DNA of 64,000 nucleotides. It comes from Synanceia verrucosa. Taxonomy: Eukaryota > Chordata > Actinopteri > Perciformes > Synanceiidae. This document shows positions 1 through 16,028 of this stretch, piece after piece. Below the pieces are notes generated by a model, which saw only the letters and a list, made by a program, of their open reading frames with translations, was not told the origin of the DNA and made no database searches. The translations under genes and the position numbers were made by a program. The DNA is taken from positions 15,430,406-15,494,405 of the forward strand of contig CM056550.1 in NCBI GenBank assembly GCA_029721515.1. Reading direction: 5' to 3'. Positions within the stretch are counted from its first letter, which is position 1. Each line of letters opens with the position of its first letter.

Positions 1-488
1 CTCACCAGACTCCATTCACTAAAACAGTAATTTAAGCTCTCCTCTCACCAGACTCCATTCGCTAAAACAGTAATTTAAGCTCTCCTCTCACCAGACCCCA
101 TTCACTAAAGCTGTAATTTAAGCTCTCCTCTCACCAGACTCCATTCACTAAAACAGTAATTTAAGCTCTCCTCTCACCAGACTCCATTCACTAAAGCTGT
201 AATTTAAGCTCTCCTCTCACCAGACTCCATTCGCTAAAACAGTAATTTAAGCTCTCCTCACACCAGACTCCATTCGCTAAAGCTGTAATTTAAGCTCTCC
301 TCTCACCAGACTCCATTCACTAAAACAGTAATTTAAGCTCTCCTCACACCAGACTCCATTCGCTAAAGCTGTAATTTAAGCTCTCCTCTCACCAGACTCC
401 ATTCACTAAAACAGTAATTTAAGCTCTCCTCACACCAGACTCCATTCACTAAAGCTGTAATTTAAGCTCTCCTCTCACCAGACTCCAC
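1..488. repeat. 43-bp tandem repeat, about 11 copies
   Basis: Head-to-tail copies of a 43-bp unit beginning ctcaccagactccattc and ending taagctctcct. Two unit types alternate irregularly: one has cactaaaacagtaa, the other gctaaagctgtaa in the middle. The array runs off the left edge and stops at ctccacaatg. It lies downstream of the ankrd22 first exon on the minus strand, so probably in that gene's first intron. Confidence 0.95.
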
Positions 489-1014
489 AATGTTTGTACT
501 GAGTATAAGGATGGACTTTTACTGCACATGTAGCAGCGTCAGGCAGAAACCTGTCAGGTCACGTTTCTAGAGTGGCCTGAAGGGAAAATAGCATTTAGAA
601 GATAAAACAAAAAGTTGAAAGTTGGAATTTGAATCAATAAAGAACAATAGTGGCTCTTTCAACTAACTATCAGACTGTATCAGAATATAAAGTCATTTAA
701 CGTTGCTCCACCTTTACCAGCTGCTATGTACAAGAGATGAACACATTAATGCAGAAATCCTTTACTACTACTGTAGTACTTCTAACTATGGTATTACTAC
801 TCTAGTACTTCTTTGTAAATATACGCCCCTCCTGTGTGATTAAGTACTTTAAGTCTGCCAGCTGAAGGGCTCAGTCTCGGGGTCTGATGTCGTCAGCAGG
901 TAAACCGTCTCACCTGCCAGCTGGACTGCAGCACAGACCGGAAGTGAAATCGACAGACTCATCAGATTAAAATAAGTAAAACCTAGAGATTAAATCAGAA
1001 AAGTGTCAGTTTGT
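489..1014. other. unique sequence, probable ankrd22 intron
   Basis: No open reading frame with family similarity was seen. There is an ETS-like accggaagtg near 938-947. I looked for the second coding exon of ankrd22 on the minus strand and did not find one with a proper acceptor. Confidence 0.4.
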
Positions 1015-1020
1015 TCTCAC

Positions 1021-1041
1021 CTCAGAGTAAACCAGCCCCAT
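1021..1041 (-). CDS. ankrd22: ankrd22 first coding exon (partial gene)
   Basis: On the minus strand an ATG at 1041-1039 opens a 7-codon exon, MGLVYSE, followed directly by a strong donor (gtgaga, plus-strand 1015-1020) in phase 0. Human ANKRD22, a small ankyrin-repeat protein, starts MGILYSE and lies head-to-head with STAMBPL1; the same arrangement is seen here. The remaining exons, with the ankyrin repeats, must lie left of the window or have been missed. Identification rests on seven residues plus synteny, so it is likely but not certain. Confidence 0.6.
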
Positions 1042-1096
1042 GTCTGCCTGCAGAAACACCTAGAAAGCGTCAGCAGCCGACACCCGGCAGCAGCAC

Positions 1097-1107
1097 CACT
1101 TCCGGTT
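1097..1107 (-). promoter_or_regulatory. ETS site upstream of ankrd22
   Basis: The plus strand reads cacttccggtt, which is aaccggaagtg on the minus strand, about 55 bp upstream of the ankrd22 ATG. This is a classical ETS/GABP core in a promoter position. Only the motif is seen; function is inferred. Confidence 0.4.
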
Positions 1108-1609
1108 ACACATTTCAACATAAAGGCCTTTTTGATCGCTTCACTTTTTCACGTGATTTGTATTATTATTATTATTATCGTTATTATCTATAATATAATA
1201 ATATAATGCCCAATATCAATCAAAACACACAATCAAACATACGATTAAAAAAATTATTCAATTTAATTGTTAGTTTTAAACATTTATAGGTAATACTTTC
1301 AATATGTTATATATATGTAAAATCTGTCATTCAATAAAACTATAAATATTACACTATATTATGACATTATGAAATATGTTGAACTCAAGCATGTTCTTTA
1401 ATGATGACAATAATTATTCTCAAGGATAGGATATGAGAGAATGTCTGCTTTTACATTGTAGTGCATTCTTCCTGTCTCTTCAGAACAAAACAAACAAGAA
1501 AGTGCACTTTCACAATAAAACACTTTCTGCTCTTATGTTTAAAATCTTTCTCAACTCCCTATATAACATACATATACACATGTATGTATACATGTATACA
1601 TACATGTGT

Positions 1610-1616
<7 letters not shown>

Positions 1617-1686
<70 letters not shown>
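1617..1686. repeat. (TA)n microsatellite
   Basis: About 70 bp of uninterrupted TA dinucleotides, preceded by a mixed tatacatgtatacata stretch from about 1560. It lies between the divergent ankrd22 and stambpl1 starts. Confidence 0.97.
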
Positions 1687-1689
<3 letters not shown>

Positions 1690-2116
1690 GGTCAATCCTA
1701 GATTTTCTGTTTCTTAAAGAGTTTCTCTCCTTCACCAAAGCCCTTAAAATTATGAAAACTATGACCTGCATAGAAAGCCTTGTGTGTTGTTTTTTTTGTT
1801 CTTTTTCAGTTTGCAGTTTATGTTATGTGATGAGTCGTCTGATAGATATGTATTTTTCATATTTTTTATTACTTAATACACCTGTTCTGTAAAATAGACC
1901 ATTGTGAAGATTGTGTGCTACAATGTAAAAAAAAAAAAATCCTCTACTTCCTGTGTTGCTACTCCTAGCAGTTATAGTAGTAGTAGTAGTAGTACTTACA
2001 GTGTTCAGGATCATGACTGGAGCTGTGGCTCTGGGTCACTCCTCAGTTTGGTTCCAGGAAAATATGTCAGAGTGACGTATCTTTACTGGTTCATTCGTCT
2101 CTTTGGTGGCAACAGA

Positions 2117-2126
2117 GCGCATGCGC
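2117..2126 (+). promoter_or_regulatory. NRF1 palindrome in stambpl1 promoter; non-coding exon 1 to 2160
   Basis: gcgcatgcgc is a perfect NRF1 consensus palindrome. About 35 bp downstream, at 2161, is a consensus donor gtaagtgag following accggaacgt. This suggests a short non-coding first exon of stambpl1 ending at 2160. The first translated exon lies at 3823-3923. The exact transcription start cannot be read. Confidence 0.5.
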
Positions 2127-2499
2127 AAACTCACCATCCACTCCTGAGAAACCGGAACGTGTAAGTGAGTCATCATGGCAGAGACGATCTTTGATCTCTC
2201 TCCCTGACAGCAGTCAGTCGGTGTTTGTAGCAGCGGGAGCCGCGTCGTCACGGTTCTTGTCGTTTCATCTCGGTTCCTTCAGGTTCTTCAGAGTTCCTCT
2301 TGGTTCCTCTCGGTTCTTGTCATTTCCTACCGGTTCTTCAGGTTCCTCCCGGTTCTGGACCCGTTCACACCGGCTTTGTGTTCGGTCTGGGTCTGAGTGC
2401 AGGTGTGACCCGGGTCAGCCTCCACCTCTCTGAGCTCCACCTGTGACAGGTGATGCCGGCAGCTCGCGTTCACAGGACCGACAACGCACCGGTAAAAAC

Positions 2500-3820
2500 C
2501 CTCCTTCTTCTTCTTCTGTGTGTGCGCGTGCGCCGATTGACTTTTTATCAATCATTCAATTTAATTGAAATGAAGTAAATGTATTAATTTGATTCATTTA
2601 GGCTAGTTTAACCCTTCATCTCAACCGGTTCAGTTCCGATCCATTTTATTTTGAAAAGCGGGATTTACTTTCCCCTCACTGTGCGGAAAGTGAAATAAAA
2701 TCCTTTACTTGTCAGTTTAAGGTGATCTTAAAAGGTGAACAGATTTTAAGGGGACATGATATTAACATCAGACTAATGAAATATTAATGGATTATATCGT
2801 GAAATGCTGTTAAAGGGTGCCTCTGTTTAAGGGGTTTACATTGATGATGATCATTTAACCTTTAAGAGCTTAATCGACTGAAAACACCTTAATTTCAAAA
2901 GCACTTATGTTACGTTGTTTAACCGCCATGTTGGTCCACTGAATGAAAGTTTCCTGTCAGTTTAAGATGTTATTAAGGGATAAAGGAGAGCCTCCTTAAT
3001 TTAGTTTCATTGGAAAATAGAAATATGTAAAATAATAATAATAATTTCAAGAAGTGCCAACATTAAAATCACCTTCAAGTGTTTTCAGGTATTAATTAAT
3101 GGATGCTCATAATTAATGATGCCTCTTTAAAACCCTTTAAACTGTTGAGAAAAGACATTTTTAATATATGTTAATTAATATTAATAAGTGCCTCAGCCAG
3201 CGGAAGGAGGTCAAAGGTCGTTCAGCAGAGTGAATGTGGATGGGCCAGATGTTTGAGTGAACACACCTGACTCACCTGAAATAACATGTGACCTGCAGGA
3301 GCCAAAGATCCTCAGCCTGACAGAGAGCTCACTCTGCTCCACATGGGAAATATAAATATGTCCAAAAACAAAAACAGTTCTTTATGTCCTAACATTAACT
3401 AACAGTAACTAGCTGATCAGTAATAAATAAACTGTAATCAGTCTCTATCCTCTCACTCTACCTCTTTCCTCTCTCTTTCTGTTGTCATGGTTTCCAGTCT
3501 GGATGCACTTGTTGCCATGGCTACATCCTTCACACAGTGTGCAGCAGACGGCACTGATGACAAATCAAAGCTGTTTGTTGTTTTTTAGTAGCTGGAATAC
3601 CATGAGGAGTGGGAGGTCGTCTCCGTTCGCTCAGTTGTTTAAAGTGGGTGACTCACTGGATGGTTGGTCACTGGTTGTCACGGTAACCACAGGGCCAAAC
3701 TGAAGTAGGGTGTGATGATTGTCTGTTAGCTTTAGCCACGAAGCTAGCTCCTCCACGAGCTCTTAAAGGAACAGTTCACCCAAACTGATCGCTGATGTCT
3801 TGTTTCTTTGTTTCCCTTGC
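2500..3820. other. stambpl1 intron 1, no gene seen
   Basis: AT-rich unique sequence between the presumed non-coding exon and the first coding exon. No coding exon, RNA gene or clear mobile element was recognised. Confidence 0.5.
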
Positions 3821-3893
3821 AGTGAAGCATGATGGGAGGCGGCAGATGGACCAATCAGATCCTGTGACACACACACACACACCCACACACACC

Positions 3894-3923
3894 ATGGAAC
3901 AAGGCTTCAGCTTAAATACACTG

Positions 3924-3970
<47 letters not shown>

Positions 3971-6018
3971 GGAGTGCGAGTGTGTGTGTGTGTGTGTCGG
4001 AGTGCGAGTGTGTGTGTGTGTCAGAGAGTTAGAGAGAGACTGATGAACAGGGAAATGTGAGTCCTTCAAATTAAAAGCCCTGCAGTCTGGAGCACCAACC
4101 TCATTCAAACATTTCTGGTTCAGATGAAACAAGCTAAAATTAAATATATCTGCCCATATCATCCTCAAACACTTATTTTGGTGGTTTTGCCCATCATTTC
4201 CTGTGAATCAGTAATAAGAAAGAAAAACAATGACACCCAGGGTAAGAGTAAACTAGAACTCTTTTTACTACTAATTATGATAATGGTATTATAATATTAA
4301 TTAAAAATAATAGTAATAATGAGTTTCACGAGGAAATTTATATTAAATATTTCAGTGTTAAAGTAAAGCTTTAATGTATTTTATTTATTTTTCTGTCTAT
4401 TGATAATTTATTTATGTACATATTTACACATTTATTATTTATTTATTTTTTTAATTTCATATATTTAATCATCTATGTATCGATGAGTCTGTGTCCGGCC
4501 TGTGGTTTTTCCTTCCTGTCGTCTCTCCTGAATCCAGCTCTCAGTGAACAGTCTACTGTTTGTCTTCCTCTCATATTAATGAGCTGCGTAACAAACGCTG
4601 CATTCAGGCTCCGGACAGGGACGGTAAATCTCAGTTTCCTGCCTGAGAGAACACAGTTCAGCTCAGCTGCATGTTAATGTGCTGTTAATAGTAATGTCTT
4701 TAATATGAGGACTCAGCAGCACACTGACCTTCAGTGACATGTTAGTGACCTGTCCATTTAAGTCATCAGCCTGTTCTTATTATGGGGTGTTCAGCCTGTA
4801 GGGGGCGCCAGCAGCACTGATGCTCATTCGTCTCTGTTGGTTTTGTGCAGAAGAAGCTGGCGGCAGAACCCGACTACACCGATGTGTCGCTGACGGCGGC
4901 AGAGCGTGTGAGAGCGCTGGGGAAGATGGGAAGCAGCGTGGAGATCAACGAGGACGTCGAGCCGCGACGCTACCTGCGGTCCGGCGTGGAGATGGAGCGC
5001 ATGGCAGCTGTTTACCTGGAGGAGGGAAGCCTGGAGAACGCCTACGTCCTCTATACCAAGTTCATCACGTGAGCGTCACAGCACGCCGCCGTCATGACGT
5101 CTTTCATGTTGTTGTTTACTGACAGAAGAAAATGTTCGTTCAGTCTGTTTGTAGAGAAGCTGCCGGGCCACAGAGATTACCAGCAGTGCAGCCTGCAGGA
5201 GAAGCAGCTCATCATGAGGGTAACACCACTGAAGTTCAGCTCTCTGTTCTTCTGACGTTCCCAGTTCCACCTCCAGGTACGTGTCATAGTATTAATACCT
5301 CTGCACTCTCTTTGTCTTGAAATTCCTGTCGTAGAAACTTCAGGAAGTGGCATTTCCTCGTAAAGACGAGTTGAAGAAACGTCTCCAGGAGAAATACAGC
5401 AGCGAACACACAGAGTACCTCAGAGCCCAGGTGTGTGTGCGCCATCCAATCAGATCACTGATGTGGGCACCTGGCAACTAGAAGGACAGGTACGCACCCA
5501 GCAGACCTGGTCATGTGACTTCCTGTTTCCTCAGAGCCAGGTGGCGGTGGATGGGTGTGGCCAGCAGCTGCAGCGACTCTCCCTATTGGCCGAGGACAGG
5601 AGGCGGGGCCTATTACTGGAGGAGGAGAGGCAGCGAGTCGCCGCCCTGCGACGGCTGCAGGTCGAATCCGAGCAGTTCCGCTACTTCGAGGACCAGCTGA
5701 GGCGTCAGGAGCTAGCCAATAGGAGAGGAGAGGAGGCGGAGCAAAGGGTGACCATACAGGTACGGGTAGTGTAGTCCAGCCGATGATACCGTTAGTACAC
5801 TATAGTACAGCCGTGTGTAGTATCACTGGTACTAGTCGTATTTCTTCTCCTTCAGATGGAGGCCAAAGTGCCTGAGGTGTCGGACGGCTCCTGTTTGTCT
5901 CAGCAGCCAATCAGAGGCAGCATACGATCCCAGGGGGTGGATCCTAACAGGAACAGACCGCCGGCTGCCATCAGCCAATCAGCTGCCACGCTGGCTGGAG
6001 TACACAGTGAGTACACAT

Positions 6019-6064
<46 letters not shown>

Positions 6065-7337
6065 CTGACAGTGTGTGTACAAAGGTGTGTATAAAGGTGT
6101 GTTTGTTTTGCTGCAGCTCAGAGGGTGGAGGGTTTGAGGCGGGTGGTGATTCCCAGAGATCTGACGTACCGCTTCCTCCTGCTGGCCGACTCCAACACAG
6201 CCAGAGGGATCGAGACCTGCGGCGTCCTCTGTGGGCGACTGGTGAGGCTGGCAGCTGTTCTCAGGTAAGCAGTCACACCTGAGCTCCTCGCTAACCGTCC
6301 GTCTCCCCCCCAGACACACAATGAGTTCCTGCTGACTCACCTGGTCATCCCCAAACAGTCAGGCGGTCCAGACTTCTGCGACATGGAGAATGTGGAAGAG
6401 CTGTTCAGTTTCCAGGACCAACAGAACCTGCTGACGCTCGGCTGGATACATGTATGACTACACACTCAAGACAGGTTAAACACAAGCTAATGATGCTAGA
6501 GACATACTAAAGACACACTAAACACATGCTAAAGGTATGCCGAGGGCTGAGTCATGTGTGACAAGGTCAGAGAGAGCAGAGAGGGCCAGACGTCAAGGTC
6601 AAGCAACCAGAGCCAGATGATAACAGTGATGATGGACCTGAGATAGGAACACACAGACGGAGGTCTCACTCTGCTGTAATGCTTTTATATTTGATCACAT
6701 GTGGTCCTCAGTGACCTTTGACCCCTCTGTCCTCAGACTCATCCCACTCAGACGGCCTTCCTGTCCAGCGTTGACCTCCACACCCACTGTTCTTACCAGC
6801 TGATGCTGCCGGAGGCCATCGCCATCGTCTGTGCTCCCAAACACAATGAGTGAGTGGACAGGAGATGATTTGTTCCAGAAGATGGGTTCTGTTGCAGTGC
6901 ATTCTGGTCTATGTAGTGCCTCTTGTCTTTCAGCTCCGGGGTTTTCAGGCTGAGCGGTCAAGGGATGTCGGAGGTTTCTGGCTGCAGACTCAAAGGTTTC
7001 CATCCTCACTCCAAGGACCCTCCTCTCTTCAGCGTGAGACACTTTCTGTCCTTTTGTCTCTAAATGGTTCAGAGATGTGACTGAATGTTGGACTAATCAG
7101 ACTAATCAGTGTCACCAAAACAGTATGACTGTTACTAGGCTAGCAGTTTCTCTCTGATTCAAGTGTTTGTGCTAAGCTAAGCTAAGGATTGAGCACACAC
7201 AGGAAGCTGACCTCCAAGAACTAATTAATTTTATCTAAACGTTGAACTTTAACTCTCTTCTCTGTCTCTTGTCCTCTCAGGTGTGTAAACATGTGGTAGT
7301 GAGGGACTCTAAGGTTCTTCTGCTGGACCTCAGGTGA
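3894..7337 (+). CDS. stambpl1: STAM-binding-protein-like 1, K63-specific deubiquitinase (AMSH-LP)
   Basis: Eleven coding exons: 3894-3923, 4851-5068, 5144-5219, 5335-5430, 5535-5759, 5856-6006, 6117-6241, 6314-6451, 6737-6849, 6934-7033, 7281-7337, all with closing phase, give 442 aa (human about 436). Residues 1-75 match the family N-terminus (MEQGFSLNTL then KKLAAEPDYTDVS), the MIT-like helical domain that contacts ESCRT-III. A charged coiled-coil segment follows (exon 5535-5759). The C-terminal half is the MPN+/JAMM metalloprotease: GWIHTHPTQTAFLSSVD holds the two zinc histidines, serine and aspartate, split by the intron at 6452. The family cleaves K63-linked ubiquitin chains on endosomes. 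The choice over the paralogue STAMBP rests on the N-terminus, on THNEF and on the neighbouring acta2. The donor after exon 8 is gtatga, weak but GT. Confidence 0.95.
3926..4022. repeat. (GT)n microsatellite at an exon donor
   Basis: GT repeats interrupted by two cggagtgcgagt blocks, starting within the donor of the first stambpl1 coding exon (gtgagtgtgtgtg). A matching CA tract lies inside the upstream 5'UTR part of that exon at about 3868-3891. Confidence 0.9.
6019..6060. repeat. (CA)n microsatellite in stambpl1 intron
   Basis: Uninterrupted CA repeat directly after the donor at 6007. A GT-rich tract also occurs in the 3'UTR at about 7410-7461. Confidence 0.9.
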
Positions 7338-7405
7338 CAGAGAGGAGGAGCCACTGTTTACTGTTTGTTGTTAAGCTCTGAAGAAGAAACTGTAAAAAAA
7401 AAAGC

Positions 7406-7447
<42 letters not shown>

Positions 7448-7672
7448 GTGCGTGTGTGTGTGTTCACTGTTTTGTTGTGTTCATGTGGAACAGCTGATGT
7501 GATGCTGTGCCTGTTTCTGCTCTGAAAACTGGAAATCTTAGTCTGTATATTTTGGTTTCCTGATGGCGTTCTTCAGCAGGTCGGGTCGTAGGGCTGTGAC
7601 CTTCAGTTGCAGAAACAGGAAGGAGAATTTCTGATAAAGACCTTTTGTCTTGCTCTGATTCTAACTCACTGA

Positions 7673-7821
7673 AATAAAATATTTTTAAGGGAAATATGAG
7701 ACAAAATCTATTTTATGAAGTGGACTAGTGGAGTTTTTGTTGGATTTGACGCTGCACAGTTCAGCAGCTGTTTCAATGTTTTTGTTGTTTTTCAAACCAG
7801 TTGCTGCTTTTTGGTAATAAA
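7673..7821 (+). terminator. stambpl1 polyadenylation signals
   Basis: AATAAA occurs at 7673-7678 and again at 7816-7821, 340 and 480 bp after the stambpl1 stop codon. The second is followed by a T/GT-rich stretch. Either could be the end of the 3'UTR. The gene is tail-to-tail with acta2. Confidence 0.5.
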
Positions 7822-8609
7822 ACCCTGCCTGTTGATCTAAGAGTTTTTATTCGGTCTCATTGCAACATTTAAAGAAAAGTTTTGAAATCTGATTCTTGAT
7901 TCATGGATTCACCCCTCAGGACTTTTTGTTCTGTTTAGGCTTCAAGTTAAAATACTGTTCTATATTTACTTTATGTATCTGTGAGCTGTTTTTAAATAGT
8001 TTTCCTCTCTGATCACTCACTGGTTTTATAACAGCACATCAGGTTGAGACTATTTCCTTCAAGGACCCCTGGGGATCCCTAGATCCCCCCCTGGTGGTGA
8101 TCCTGCCATTCATGCTAACACTGCTAGCTACGGACTCTCTGATAGATACAAACTATTAGCTGCTAGCCACCGACTAATTTATTCCCAGTATTTCACCAAC
8201 TCTACCTGTGCAGGTAGATGCACATCAGTCCCGCCTGAAGACCAGGAGCTATGGTAACCCTGATTTTTTTTATTATTATTATTGTTATCTATTATCGTTC
8301 TTATTTTTATTATTATTATTATTTTATTTTTTGGTAATGGTATGCTCTAGTCTTTTGTTTCATTTTATCATCATAAAAATCTGTTGTTCTTCAGCAGGAT
8401 AGAAGTGAAATAAAGAGGGAGCTGGCTGGTCTGGTATGAGAGCTCTTTATTGTCTTCCTGTTGACGTCACCTTTCTTTACAGACAGCGCCATTAGGCCAC
8501 GCCTCCTGTCCCCTACAGCTGTGACATCACTACTCATGGTGATACCATCTCTGCACTGTGTGACATCATTTTAACAGTGGAAGATAACACCGTCGGGCAA
8601 CATTCAAGC

Positions 8610-8859
8610 TTTATTCATCAAAAATAAAAACACATTTTTGGACAACAAACAGTATCAACAAGGAGGACGGGAGGGGGCGGGGCCACAGGTGGGGGGGTGT
8701 TTAAAGTTAGAGGACATGCGCCACATTCACAGTTTTACAGTGAGCAGAGACGGAGAATGTTTGGGTCAAGAAGCTGAATAGTTAAAGTCAGTTCACCAAA
8801 AACATCTGCCAAAGATGACATCACTTCCTGTTTACAGCCATTGCAATGAAGCCTTTATT
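8610..8859 (-). terminator. acta2 polyadenylation signals (minus strand)
   Basis: TTTATT (AATAAA on the minus strand) lies at 8610-8615 and at 8854-8859, about 385 and 140 bp downstream of the acta2 stop. The 3'UTR is otherwise unremarkable. Confidence 0.45.
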
Positions 8860-8994
8860 TAAGCATCGTCCTGAATACCAAAAAGCACCATGGATCTCCT
8901 GCTGCCGTCCTCCCTGTGTGATGTTCTTGTCGATCTGATCTGGGACCTGTTAGCTGGGGTGCAGTGAGGGTTAAGATAAGACAGGGGAATCATT

Positions 8995-12350
<3,356 letters not shown>

Positions 12351-12480
12351 GACTGCAGGGGGCGCTGTGGAGAGAGGACACTGATCACTGATCAATGACC
12401 ACTAGTTATTGATTATTGATGAAGACCCTTTCTTCACAGTGTGAACTCCTCCCCAAATTCCTAATGTGGGCATAAAACTA

Positions 12481-13046
12481 ACTTTTCTCTCTAACGTTAA
12501 CTCTACCTCTCTCTCTCTCTAATGTTAACTCTACCTCTCTCTCTCTCTCTCTCTCTCTCTAACGTTAACTCTACCTCTCTCTCTCTCTAATGTTAACTCT
12601 ACCTCTCTCTCTCTCTAACGTTAACTCTACCTCTCTCTCTCTCTAATGTTAACTCTACCTCTCTCTCTCTCTAACGTTAACTCTACCTCTCTCTCTCTCT
12701 AACGTTAACTCTACCTCTCTCTCTCTCTAATGTTAACTCTACCTCTCTCTCTCTCTAATGTTAACTCTACCTCTCTCTCTCTCTCTCTCTCTAATGTTAA
12801 CTCTACCTCTCTCTCTCTCTTCCTCTAATATTAACTCTCTCTCTCTAATGTTAACTCTACCTCTCTCTCTCTCTCTCTCTCTAATGTTAACTCTACCTCT
12901 CTCTCTCTCTCTCTCTAACGTTAACTCTACCTCTCTCTCTCTCTAATGTTAACTCTACCTCTCTCTCTCTCTCTCTCTCTCTACTGTTAACTCTACCTCT
13001 CTCTCTCTCTTCCTCTAATATTAACTCTCTCTCTCTCTGTTAACTC

Positions 13047-13082
<36 letters not shown>

Positions 13083-13258
13083 ATGTTAACTCTACCTCTC
13101 TCTCTCTCTCTCTCTCTAACGTCAACTCTACCTCTCTCTCTCTCTAACGTTAACTCTACCTCTCTCTCTCTAATGTTAACTCTACCTCTCTCTCTCTCTC
13201 TCTCTCTAATGTTAACTCTACCTCTCTCTTTCTCTCTCTCTCTCTCTAATGTTAACTC

Positions 13259-13289
<31 letters not shown>

Positions 13290-13340
13290 AATGTTAACTC
13301 TACCTCTCTCTCTCTCTCTCTCTCTCTCTAATGTTAACTC

Positions 13341-13378
<38 letters not shown>

Positions 13379-14766
13379 ATGTTAACTCTACCTCCTCTCT
13401 CTACTGTTAACTCTACCTCTCTCTCTCTTCCTCTAATATTAACTCTCTCTCTCTCTCTAATGTTAACTCTACCTCTCTCTCTCTCTCTCTCTCTCTAATG
13501 TTAACTCTACCTCCTCTCTCTCTACTGTTAACTCTACCTCTCTCTCTCTCTTCCTCTAATATTAACTCTCTCTCTCTCCCTCTAATGTTAACTCTACCTC
13601 TCTCTCTCTCTACTGTTAACTCTACCTCTCTCTCTCTCTTCCTCTAATATTAACTCTCTCTTTCTCCCTCTAATGTTAACTCTACCTCTCTCTCTCGCTC
13701 TCTCTCTCTAATGTTAACTCTACCTCTCTCTCTCTCTAATGTTAACTCTACCTCTCTCTCTCTCTCTCTCTCTCTCTTCCTCTAATATTAACTCTACCTC
13801 TCTCTCTCTCCCTCTAATGTTAACTCACCTCTCTCTCTCTCCCTCTAATGTTAACTCTACCTCTCTCTCTCTCTCTCTAATGTTAACTCTACCTCTCTCT
13901 CTCTAATGTTAACTTTACCTCTCTCTTTCTCTCTCTCTCTCTCTTATGTTAACTTTACCTCTCTCTCTCTAATGTTAACTTTACCTCTCTCTCTCTAACG
14001 TTAACTTTACCTCTCTCTACCTCTGTCTCTGTTAAATCTACCTCTCTCTCTCTGTTAACTTTACCTTCCCCTCTCTCTCTCTCTCTAATATTAACTCTAC
14101 CTCTCTCTCTCTTTCTCTAAAGTTAACTTTACCTCTCTCTCTCTAATGTTAACTTTACCTCTTTCTCTCTCTCTAATGTTAACTTTACCTCTTTCTCTCT
14201 CTATAATGTTAACTTTACCTCTCTCTACCTCTCTCTCTGTTAACTCTACCTCTCTCTCTAATGTTAACTCTACCTCTCTCTCGCTAATGTTAATTCTACC
14301 TCTCTCTCTCTCTAATGTTAACTTAACCTCTCTCTCTCTCTCTCTAATGTTAACTCTACCCCTCTCTCTCTCTCTCTCTAATGTTAACTCTACCTCTCTT
14401 CCTCTCTCCCTCTAACGTTAACGCTACCTCTCTCTCTCTCTCTCTAATGTTAACTCTACCTCTCTCTCTCTAATGTTAACTCTACCTTTCTCTCTCTCTC
14501 TCTAATGTTAACGTTACCCCTCTCTCTCTCTCTCTAATGTTAACTCTACCCCTCTCTCTCTCTCTCTCTAATGTTAACTCTACCTCTCTCTCTCTCTCTC
14601 TAATGTTAACTCTCTCTCTCTCTCTCTCTCTCTAATGTTAACTCTAACTCTCTCTCTCTCTCTCTCTCTCTAATGTTAACTCTACCTCTCTCTCTCTCTC
14701 TCTCCCTCTAATGTTAACTCTACCTCTCTCTCTCTCTCCAATGTTAACTTTACCTCTCTGTTAACT
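12481..14766. repeat. CT-rich minisatellite, acta2 intron 1
   Basis: Some 70-80 units of the form taatgttaactctac followed by (CT)n. The ttaact core is well kept while the CT tract varies in length, so the period varies from about 25 to 50 bp. Variants include taacgttaact and tcctctaatattaact. It lies entirely within the presumed first intron of acta2. Confidence 0.95.
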
Positions 14767-16028
14767 CTTAAAGTCTTACTTATTGTCTTACTTCCTGTCC
14801 AGAACTGGAGAATTTGTTTGGCTCGCTGATGTTTTTATCAACAATAAGACAGAAATATTAACAAGATTCAAAGATTCAAAGACTCAAATCTGAATTTCAT
14901 CTCATCGCATCTCTTTACTATTTTTTATTACTAATTAACTAAAATTTTCGTTTTAGTTTTGTGTTCAGTTCAGTTTAGCTCTGATAATATTTAGAGAGTA
15001 ATCAAAGGTGGATTATCTTTTAATGACAGGGTTATTGATCCTGTTCAGTAACACCAGGAGTCATTGATCAGAATACAGGAGTAGTTATCAATAACAAACC
15101 ACCATGTCTAATCAAAAAGTCATTCGTGTTAAAATAATTAAATCGTGATTCGGGATTATTTTTCAAATTATTAAATATGAGCACCCAAAAACTAAGATTT
15201 TTATCTGATAGTGGACCCGTGAAAATCAAAGTGCTCCTCTGGGCAGAGTGACAGTCTGTCAGTCAAGACTCAGGGAAGAAAAGTCAAGCAGATGGCAAGA
15301 GAAGAGAGTGAAATCAAACACACTTCAACACCTGCCAGACTCAACCAAACCTCATTCAAAAAAAGACACATTTAAGGCTCACTGCCAGAACACAAAGTAA
15401 AACACTAAAGCACCAGCAGCTCATAGACAAGAAGTCACTCTGTGCAAAACAACAACAAGTAAACAGAAACACTAAAACAGCCAAAACATGAATGGAGTCT
15501 GGTGGGACATGAGGAGAGGAGCTGAAGGAGCAGCAGTAATGCAGAGGAGGTGAAAGGAGGAACAGACATGAGGAGGTGAAAGGGAAGAAGATGAAGGAGA
15601 ACTACAGTTAAACAGAGAGGAGGTGAAGGAGAAGATCAGATATGGAAGAGGTTTTATTGATTAGTTACACATCAAAAGGAGGTGAAGAGGTGAAGGAGGA
15701 GGGGAAAGATTTTTTTCTCAAAACTGAAAGAAGAGGAGCAGAGTAGGAGGGATGCAAGAGGAGATGAAAAAGAAAGTGAAGAGGAGAGGAGAGAAGGAGG
15801 TGACAGGTTTAACAGATGAAATAAAGAATAAGTTTCTACCATGAGGAGGAGAGGAGGTGAAACAGGAGGTGAGGAAAAAAGGAGGAGAGGAGGTGAGGAG
15901 GAGGAGAGGAGGAGAGATTTCAAGAGATGAAAGAAAGGGTGATCCAAGTTTTTACCAAAGCTAGACAGAGAGGAGTGGAGGAGGTGAGGAGGAGGTGAGG
16001 AGGTGCTGAGGAGGTGCTGAGGTCTTAC
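14767..16028. other. remainder of acta2 intron 1
   Basis: Unique sequence without recognisable exons. From about 15490 to 16020 it is purine-rich (gaggaggtgaagg motifs). The long minus-strand frame at 15672-16241 is a by-product of this composition. Confidence 0.5.
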
